Made by a program: the position numbers and the translations under genes | Notes under the pieces: generated by a model | The model's input: only the letters and a program-made list of their open reading frames with translations | Databases searched by the model: none | Told to the model about the DNA's origin: nothing | Assembly (NCBI GenBank): GCA_963728475.1 | Contig: CAVSKL010000001.1 | Span: 992,001-1,056,000, forward strand | DNA: 64,000 nt | Source of the DNA: CAVSKL01 sp963728475 [NCBI: Candidatus Eiseniibacteriota bacterium] | Lineage (GTDB): Bacteria; Eisenbacteria; RBG-16-71-46; JABDJR01 | Direction: 5' to 3' | In this document: piece by piece, positions 58,247 to 64,000 of the stretch | Layout of the letters: each line of letters begins with the position of its first letter | Numbering within the stretch: position 1 is the first letter of the stretch

Positions 58247-60595
58247 TCACCGGCCGGCCGGCGACCTCTCCGTCAATCGCGAGCGCAGGGCGGCGGATCC
58301 CCCGGTCCGGACGAGCCCGTCACGCCAGGCGCGGCGGGCTTCGTCCTCGCGGCCCTCCGCCGCCAGCAGATCGCCCAGCGCCGTCCACCCCTCCGGCGCC
58401 CCCGGGACGGCGGCGGTGATCGCGCGGAGCCGCGCCTCCGCCGGCGCGGCCCGCCCCGCGCCGGCCTCGGCCTGGGCCGCGAACACCGCGGTGCGGACGT
58501 CGCGGGGACGAAGGGCGGCCGCGCGGGCCAGGAGCCGGGCCGCCCCCGCCCAGTCCTTCCCCGAGGCGAGGATCCGCCCCGCCAGGTATTGCGCCTCCCA
58601 GCGCGTGGGGAGGAGATCCGCCGCGGCCACGTACTCGGCGCGGGCGCGGGCGGGATCGCCGAGTTCCACCAGGAGCGATCCGGCCACGAGGCGCAGATCT
58701 CCGTCCCGGGGCCGGCGGGCGAGCAGGGGCTCGAGCGCCCGCCAGGCGTCCCGGGGGCGGTCTTCGGCGCGCAGGAGACGGGCCTCGGTCTCCGTCGCGG
58801 CCCCTCCCGAGGCTCCCCGCGCGCGTGCGCCGTCGAAGGCGGCGCGGGCGGCCGGCACCCGTCCCGCGGCCAGGAGCCGCGAGGCCAGCTCCAGCTCCCG
58901 GGCGGGGTTCGCGGGATCGGCGGCGGCGGCGGCCCGGGCCGGAGCCACCCCCGCCGCGGCCAGGCGCGCCGCGGCCAGCCAGGCCCGCTCCGCGCCGGGG
59001 GGCGGAGCCGGCTCCCCCGCCCCCTCGCCCAGGAACGCCCCCGCCCACGCGCTGTCCGCGCTCACGAACCCCGCCCGGTAGCCCCGGGTGGAGTCGAGGG
59101 CGGCGGGGGAGAGATCCGGCGCCTGGACCGGGGCGTAGTGCGAGTCCCAGAAGAGGAGGGCGCGGGGGGGCGCCTCGGCCACGCTCCGATCGGTGAGCGG
59201 GATCCACCGCCGGTCCCCGCCCGCCGCCGCATACGGATCGAGGCCCAGGTAATAGGCCAAGAGCGGATGCGCCGCCACCAGCGGCCGGCCGCCGGCCGCC
59301 GCCGAATGAGCGACCCAGGCCGCGGCGTTCCGCGCCGCGCGTGCCTCCGGGGTGGGCGGCCGGATGACCGCTCCCGGATCCTGCGAGGCCAGCCACGCCG
59401 CGCCCAGGACGGCCAGCGCCCACCCCGCCCGGCGCCGGAGTGCCGGCGGGGAGACGTGGAGCGCCAGCCACGCCGCCCCTCCCATCGCGGGGAGGAACGT
59501 CCCGGTGGAGAGGAGGATCTGCCGGTGGTAGAGAGGATGCCGCCAGAGGACGAGCGCCGCGATCACGGTTCCGATCAGCGCGGCCTCGGTGCGGGGCGCA
59601 CGGCGTTCGCGGATCCACCCCAGGCCTCCCGCGGCCAGGACCGCCGCCGCCGGCGCGCCGACGGCCAGGTACCGCAGGTTCCCTCCCGTGACCGAGGCCC
59701 CCGCCAGTGCGCTCGCCGCCGCCCACAGGAATCCGAACGCGGCCAGCGCCGCCCACCGCGCGCGGGAGCCGCGCGGATCCGGGGAGGGAAGGCCGCGGAG
59801 GGCATGCCGGGCCTCGAGCGCCGCCCGGGCCGCGCCCACCGCCGCCGGCGCCAGCACGCCCGCCCCCAGGATCCAGGGGAGCGCGCGCAGATAGTGAAGG
59901 GCGCCGCGGGAGGCGTAGACCGGACCGGGTGCGGCGTGGAGGAGCCAGAGCGGGTCGTGGTGGACCGCCGCCCCCGCCGCCGCCCAGGCGAGGACCCCGG
60001 CGGGAAGCGCGGCGATCCAGCGTTTGCGCCCCCAGGCCCCGAGCGCGGCCGAGGCGGGGAGCCACAGGACCGCGGTCTCGGGGCGGGTGAGGGGGAGAAG
60101 CGCAAGGACGCCGGCCAGGACCCCGGGGCGGCGCTCCGCCGCGGCCACCAGGCCCCAGGCCAGGAGCGCGGCGGCGAACGGTTCGGACATGGCGGTCCCC
60201 GCCGAGGCCAGGAAGACCGGCTGCACGAGGAGCGCGAGGACCGCCCACCCCGCGGGAGCGGACCGCCCCGGGACCCGGGCGGCGCGGGCGGTGCCCCAGG
60301 CCGCCGCCCCCACCGCCACCGCTCCCGCCAGCCGGGCGAAGGCGAGACCCCCCTGCGCGGGGAGGGCGAGGAGGAGCGTGGTGAGCGGCCGGCCGGCGGT
60401 GCCGAGGAAGAGCGCGGGGTGGGCGAAGGCGTGACGGGCGGCCAGGAAGTGCACCACCTCCTCGTCGCCGGCGAAGCCCCGCGCGGCCAGGGCGAGCGCC
60501 GCCGCCGCCGCCAGCGCGGCCGCCGCCAGCGCCGGCTCCAGGGTTCCGTCGCGGCCGCGGGCGGGGGCGGGGGGAGTGGGATCGGCATCGGACAC
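58247..60595 (-). CDS. GT-C type membrane glycosyltransferase fused to TPR repeats
   Basis: 782 residues from GTG 60595 (794 from TTG 60631). The N-terminal half has about ten helices. After the first helix comes ARGFAGDEEVVHFLAARHAF, with the acidic DEE motif in the first outer loop that marks GT-C enzymes using lipid-linked sugars. After a 150-residue periplasmic-like stretch, the C-terminal third (about 560-775) is tetratricopeptide repeats (RAEYVAAADLLPTRWEAQYLAGRIL, RLRAITAAVPGAPEGWTALGDLLAAEG). Acceptor and sugar are unknown; TPRs may hold a protein acceptor. Codons are extremely GC-rich even for this window. The gene lies 300 bases downstream of the subtilase on the same strand. Confidence 0.8.
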   Translation of the reverse strand: MSDADPTPPAPARGRDGTLEPALAAAALAAAAALALAARGFAGDEEVVHFLAARHAFAHPALFLGTAGRPLTTLLLALPAQGGLAFARLAGAVAVGAAAWGTARAARVPGRSAPAGWAVLALLVQPVFLASAGTAMSEPFAAALLAWGLVAAAERRPGVLAGVLALLPLTRPETAVLWLPASAALGAWGRKRWIAALPAGVLAWAAAGAAVHHDPLWLLHAAPGPVYASRGALHYLRALPWILGAGVLAPAAVGAARAALEARHALRGLPSPDPRGSRARWAALAAFGFLWAAASALAGASVTGGNLRYLAVGAPAAAVLAAGGLGWIRERRAPRTEAALIGTVIAALVLWRHPLYHRQILLSTGTFLPAMGGAAWLALHVSPPALRRRAGWALAVLGAAWLASQDPGAVIRPPTPEARAARNAAAWVAHSAAAGGRPLVAAHPLLAYYLGLDPYAAAGGDRRWIPLTDRSVAEAPPRALLFWDSHYAPVQAPDLSPAALDSTRGYRAGFVSADSAWAGAFLGEGAGEPAPPPGAERAWLAAARLAAAGVAPARAAAAADPANPARELELASRLLAAGRVPAARAAFDGARARGASGGAATETEARLLRAEDRPRDAWRALEPLLARRPRDGDLRLVAGSLLVELGDPARARAEYVAAADLLPTRWEAQYLAGRILASGKDWAGAARLLARAAALRPRDVRTAVFAAQAEAGAGRAAPAEARLRAITAAVPGAPEGWTALGDLLAAEGREDEARRAWRDGLVRTGGSAALRSRLTERSPAGR

Positions 60596-60632
60596 GGCGG
60601 GAGTGTACCTTCCGGCCGCTACCGGAAGCAAA

Positions 60633-60660
60633 GAGGGCCGGTCTCCCCCGACCGGCCCTC
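60633..60660 (-). terminator. Hairpin upstream of the glycosyltransferase gene
   Basis: Perfect 11-bp stem GAGGGCCGGTC (60633-60643) with 60650-60660, 6-base loop. Read on the minus strand it is followed by TTTGCTT. It may end transcripts from the subtilase or attenuate those entering the glycosyltransferase gene. Confidence 0.5.
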
Positions 60661-60676
60661 GTCCCGACCGAACCCT

Positions 60677-60753
60677 GATTGTTCCGATTGTTTTCGACTT
60701 AACCGGCGACCGATGCGCCTTGTCCGGACCACGATTGTTCGTATTGTTTCGAC
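60677..60753. repeat. Paired direct repeats with ATTGTT-N3-ATTGTT motif
   Basis: Two 21-22 bp elements (60677-60698 and 60733-60753), 56 bases apart, each GATTGTT, three bases, ATTGTTT(T)CGAC. They are AT-rich, lie between the subtilase and glycosyltransferase genes, and look like binding sites for a regulator. Confidence 0.6.
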
Positions 60754-60870
60754 CGACCGACCGCGGCCGGACGCCCTCCCGGGCAGTTCACCGGCCGACA
60801 GGGCCCAGTGTGCGGGAGCGCCCTTGAGCCATCCTTGACCGGAGGGGCGGCGCTGGGGTTAACTCTTTGC

Positions 60871-60896
60871 GGCTATTTAATTTAGTAAATATGCCG
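60871..60896 (-). terminator. AT-rich hairpin just after the subtilase stop
   Basis: GGC-TATTTA pairs with TAAATA-GCC (one bulged base) around a short AT-rich loop, within 30 bases of the subtilase stop. Weak terminator candidate. Confidence 0.35.
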
Positions 60897-60900
60897 GAGC

Positions 60901-63468
60901 CTAGCGAAGGAGCGCCACCGCCGCCACCGACTGGCCGGCCTCCCGGCGGAGGCGGAGGTAGTAGCGGCCCGAGGCCTCGGGCCGGCCCCGGTCGTCCCGG
61001 CCGTCCCACCGGAATGCGTGCTCCCCCGCCCCCAGCGAGCCCGCGAACAGCCGGCGCACCGCCCGCCCGGTCACGTCGAGCACGGTGAGCTCCACCCGTT
61101 CCCGGCCGGAGAGCCGCACCGTGATCGCCTGGCTCCCCCGGAAGGGGTTGGGAAACGCACGGAGGGCGGCCGCCGGGGCGGTTCCGGCGTCGGGGAGAAG
61201 CCCGGTGGCGGCGGCGGTGGGAACCCAGAGGGCCACCGACCCCCCCTCCTGGGTGAGGGCCGGGGTGGGGGTGTCGGTGGGATAGGGAACCCCGCCCACG
61301 GTGAGCGAGAAGCCCTCGAGCGCGCCGGAACGGGCGGGGTCGCCCCCCTCGATCGCGCGGAGCCACCAGGGGTGGGCTGTGGAAGGGGGGAGGAGGCCGG
61401 CGGCGCCGTAGACCGGCAGCGACACCGTGTAGCGCACCTCCTCGCTTCCCGGCCAGAGCAGGGAAACCCACACCGAGTCCAGGCCGGCGGCCAGGTCCAC
61501 CGGCAGCGCGAGGTCGGCGGCGTCGGGATCGAGGCCGCTACCCACCGAGAGGGCGAGATCGGTCTCGGGGGTGTTGTGGCGGAAGGAGAAGGTCACGGTG
61601 GCGACGGGGGCCTCGGGGACCACCGCGATCGCCGCCGAGGTATCCCCGCCCGCCCCTCCGGCCGAGATCACCCGCAGCCAGACCGGCGAGCCCGCCGGAA
61701 GCCCGGCCCCGGGAACCCCGAGGGCGTAGGCGGTGCGGTTGCCGCCGGTGAGATCGGAGTACCCGGCCGCCGGGACCGGCGAACCGGGGATCGCGGCGAA
61801 GGCGCCGGGAGCGCCCCCGGCGTCCGGCGCCGCCTGGACGGTGAAGCCGGTGAGGCCGGCCTCGAGCTGGGTGGTCCAGGTGAAGTCCACCCGCGCCGCC
61901 GCCTCGTTCCATGCCGCGCCCACCCGCACGAACTGGGTGCGGCCGGGGTGGACCAGTTCCAGGTAGGCGGCCATCGCGTCCAGCTCGCCCCACCCCCACC
62001 CGGTGTGATAGCGCGCGTCCAGCCCGAACGGATCGGTTTCCGCGCAGGCCGGCCCGTCGTCGGCCCGGTGAGCCGCGGTGTCGTGGAGAAGCGTCTTCAC
62101 CGCCCCCGGCGCGATCCCCGGCGCGGCCTCGCGCAGGAGCGCGCAGACCCCGCTCACGAACGCGGCGGCCTGGCTGGTGCCGCTGGCGGTCTGGTATCCG
62201 TGCCCGCCGGAGAGGGGAGAACCCCAATCCGAGACCACCCCAACCCCGGGCGCGGTCAGGTCGGGCTTCATCTCGTCGGCATGATCGAGGTCGTGGTCGT
62301 CGGGACGGGGCCCGGCCGCGCCGAAGGGGGCCAGGACCGGCACCGGGCCGCTCACGTCGGCCGCGCCCACCGTGATCGCCCCGTCGGCGGCGGCGGGGGC
62401 GGAGAGGGCGCCGCAGTCGGCGTGGTTGCCCGCCGAGGCCACCACGATCACCCCGCGCGCGGCGAGCGTGTCCACCAGGGCGCACACGCAGTCGGTCCCG
62501 TCCGAGGCATCGGTGCCCGAGACCGAGAGGTTGACCACGTCGATTCCGGTTCCGCCCCCCGGCCAGGCCCGGGTCCGGTTCTCCAGGCACCACTGGAGAC
62601 CCTCGGCCAGCCCGTAGCCCACCCCCTGGTCGTTCAGCACCTTCACGTCCACCAGCCGGGCGCCGGGGGCGATTCCGCCCAAGGTCCGGGCGCGGGTCGC
62701 GCCGGCCACGGTGCCGGCCACGTGGGTGGCGTGGTATCCGTTCAGCCCCACCGTGCCCTGGTCCGGGTTCACCGAATTCGTCCACGGCGTGTAGCCGGCG
62801 GGCCCGAGGCCCCCGTAGTCGGCCCCCCCCGCCACCTTTCCGGCCAGGTCGGCGTTTCCGGAATAGAGCCCCATCGGGGCGTCGTTGATCCCGGTGTCGA
62901 GGATCGCCACCACCGTCCCCGCGCCGGTCAGGCCCGGCCCCTGCTCCAGGGTGGGGTAGGGATCCCCCTTTCCCCGCCGCACCCCGAGGGCGCGGCCCTC
63001 GCGGAAGTTCATCTTGTAGGCGAGGGTGGCCGCCTCCACCCGCTCCACCCGCGGGTTCCCCGCGATCAGGACCAGGGAGGAATAGGGGGCGCGCACGCGG
63101 ATGTAGGGAACGCTCCGGAAGCGCGTCACCACCTGGGCGCCCGCCAGCGCCAGCGCCGTGCTGTCGGACGCGGTGGGGAGGGAGACGAAGCGAACGTAGG
63201 CGCCGTAGGTCAAGAGCGAGCCCGCCTCGGCCACCTCGAACCGGAGCAACCCGCCGGGGTCGGCGTTCTCGTAGGCCAGGTCCAGGCCGGAATCGGCCAC
63301 CGCGGCGAGCCGGTCGTCGAGGCCGTCCTGGTCCTGATCCCACATCCAGGGGGCGGCTCCCGCGGTACGGGCAATCGCGGCCGCCAGCACCAGGGCCAGG
63401 AGCGCGGCGAGCGCGACCGGGGGACGGGGGCGAATGGACGCAAACGGTGCCGGACGCGGCGAAGGCAT
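60901..63468 (-). CDS. Secreted subtilisin-family (S8) serine protease with FlgD-like C-terminal domain
   Basis: 855 residues. Signal peptide (about 1-38), a pro-region with DQDQDGLDDRLA (calcium-type repeat) and an inhibitor-like segment, then the peptidase with a complete triad: Asp191 in AILDTGIN, His246 in YHATHVAGT, Ser432 in ASGTSQAAAF. Beta-sandwich domains follow, and the last 85 residues are a FlgD-like sorting domain (FPNPFRG, LTVLDVTGRAVRRL, HAFRWDGRDDRGR, SGRYYLRL), the type used in FCB-group genomes to direct proteins to the surface or out of the cell. Start ATG 63468 with AAGGA upstream. It lies 11 bases after the BTAD regulator gene, which may control it. Confidence 0.93.
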   Translation of the reverse strand: MPSPRPAPFASIRPRPPVALAALLALVLAAAIARTAGAAPWMWDQDQDGLDDRLAAVADSGLDLAYENADPGGLLRFEVAEAGSLLTYGAYVRFVSLPTASDSTALALAGAQVVTRFRSVPYIRVRAPYSSLVLIAGNPRVERVEAATLAYKMNFREGRALGVRRGKGDPYPTLEQGPGLTGAGTVVAILDTGINDAPMGLYSGNADLAGKVAGGADYGGLGPAGYTPWTNSVNPDQGTVGLNGYHATHVAGTVAGATRARTLGGIAPGARLVDVKVLNDQGVGYGLAEGLQWCLENRTRAWPGGGTGIDVVNLSVSGTDASDGTDCVCALVDTLAARGVIVVASAGNHADCGALSAPAAADGAITVGAADVSGPVPVLAPFGAAGPRPDDHDLDHADEMKPDLTAPGVGVVSDWGSPLSGGHGYQTASGTSQAAAFVSGVCALLREAAPGIAPGAVKTLLHDTAAHRADDGPACAETDPFGLDARYHTGWGWGELDAMAAYLELVHPGRTQFVRVGAAWNEAAARVDFTWTTQLEAGLTGFTVQAAPDAGGAPGAFAAIPGSPVPAAGYSDLTGGNRTAYALGVPGAGLPAGSPVWLRVISAGGAGGDTSAAIAVVPEAPVATVTFSFRHNTPETDLALSVGSGLDPDAADLALPVDLAAGLDSVWVSLLWPGSEEVRYTVSLPVYGAAGLLPPSTAHPWWLRAIEGGDPARSGALEGFSLTVGGVPYPTDTPTPALTQEGGSVALWVPTAAATGLLPDAGTAPAAALRAFPNPFRGSQAITVRLSGRERVELTVLDVTGRAVRRLFAGSLGAGEHAFRWDGRDDRGRPEASGRYYLRLRREAGQSVAAVALLR

Positions 63469-63479
63469 AGGGAAATCCT

Positions 63480-63999
63480 TTAGGGGCTCACCATCAGGGT
63501 CTCATAGAGGCCGGTGGTCTCGGGAAGCGGATCCACGTCCAGTTCCCGGCGCAAGAGATGCTGAAGGGACTGGTACTGCTCCCTCACCGCCCGGCGATCG
63601 CCGAGTCGATGATAGCACGACATGACCCGGGCATGAATTTCCTCCCGGTATGGATTGCGTTCCAGGAGGAACCGGTAGAGCCGGAGCGCTTCCTCGAACT
63701 CGTTTCCCTCGAAGTGCAGGGAGGCGGTCTCGGCCAGCACCGTCTCGTAGCGCAGGGCGAGGCGGGCGCGCTCCCCCTCCGCCCAGTTCTCGTAACGGTC
63801 CCCCAGGAAGTCGCCGGCGTAGAGGGACAGCGCCTCCCGGTAGCGGCGGAGCTTCTCCGCGCGTCCGGCGGCGGCGCGGGCGGCGGCCAGCGCCGACTCG
63901 AACCGGCGCGCGTCGACCGACAGCTTCAGCTCCGGATCGATCTGGTAGAGGCCGTCGGCGAGCACGATCACCGGCCCCGCCGCCGCCGTCTTGAGCGCG
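63480..63999 (-). CDS. BTAD-domain transcriptional regulator, 3' part only
   Basis: About 173 residues are visible; the frame is open to the window edge, so the 5' part (expected winged-helix DNA-binding domain) lies outside. The region is a bacterial transcriptional activation domain of the SARP/AfsR type: YQIDPELKLSVDARRFESAL, then helical repeats (FEEALRLYRFLLERNPYREEIHARVMSCYHRLGDRRAVREQY) ending LLRRELDVDPLPETTGLYETL. Such proteins activate adjacent genes; the subtilase 11 bases downstream is the obvious candidate target. Confidence 0.85.
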   Translation of the reverse strand, partial: ALKTAAAGPVIVLADGLYQIDPELKLSVDARRFESALAAARAAAGRAEKLRRYREALSLYAGDFLGDRYENWAEGERARLALRYETVLAETASLHFEGNEFEEALRLYRFLLERNPYREEIHARVMSCYHRLGDRRAVREQYQSLQHLLRRELDVDPLPETTGLYETLMVSP

Positions 64000-64000
64000 T

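Overview
This window is a very GC-rich (roughly 70 percent by eye) chromosomal segment of a Gram-negative bacterium. Evidence for an outer membrane includes two predicted beta-barrel proteins, several lipoproteins with lipoboxes, SurA-like chaperone, SecDF, an FtsEX-EnvC set, a PEP-CTERM protein and a secreted subtilase with a FlgD-like C-terminal sorting domain. The mixture (BatA-type VWA protein, DUF4159, DUF4175, the periplasmic family often mislabelled asparagine synthetase B, FlgD-like C-terminal domain, class II ribonucleotide reductase) is what I would expect from a deep FCB-group lineage such as Candidatus Eisenbacteria or a neighbour. That placement is inference; no rRNA is present to prove it. 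I saw no tRNA, rRNA, insertion sequence, prophage or CRISPR array; this is mostly an ordinary core-genome region.

Layout. 1-5 kb: tail of a PEP-CTERM protein, a BatA/VWA membrane protein, a DMT permease and an MFS permease, ending in tandem repeats that duplicate the stop-codon ends of two convergent genes. 5-12 kb: two-domain PPK2 (minus), then mfd-surA-S4 protein (plus). 12-17 kb: fumarase plus a small membrane protein (minus), then ftsE-ftsX-envC. 17-19.9 kb: CHRD protein, DUF6249-like protein, ECF sigma factor with a small membrane partner. 19.9-29.6 kb: holB-metG-tatD-rsmA, coupled by short overlaps to a beta-barrel protein and a run of related lipoproteins, then a divergent polysaccharide deacetylase. 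29.7-32.3 kb: secD-secF with clear promoter and terminator. 32.4-40 kb: four-gene envelope cassette DUF4159 / DUF4175 / TPR / GATase-like protein. 40-47.9 kb: zinc ribbon, HAD phosphatase, acpS, nnr, GAF protein, an SppA fused to a barrel-like N-terminus, ogt, class II aldolase. 48-51.5 kb: HEAT-repeat protein and HD-GYP protein that appear to share an N-terminal module. 51.6-55 kb: lipoprotein, FadL-like barrel, degenerate histidine kinase. 55-58 kb: class II ribonucleotide reductase behind a probable NrdR box. 58-64 kb: GT-C glycosyltransferase-TPR fusion, secreted subtilase and the end of a BTAD regulator (all minus).

The strongest leads for something new are the HEAT/HD-GYP pair (shared N-terminal domain, 11-C tract apparently splitting the first reading frame), the barrel-SppA fusion, the four-gene envelope cassette, and a recurring promoter style in which an extended -10 element lies only 7-9 bases before a start codon that has no Shine-Dalgarno sequence (probable leaderless mRNAs).
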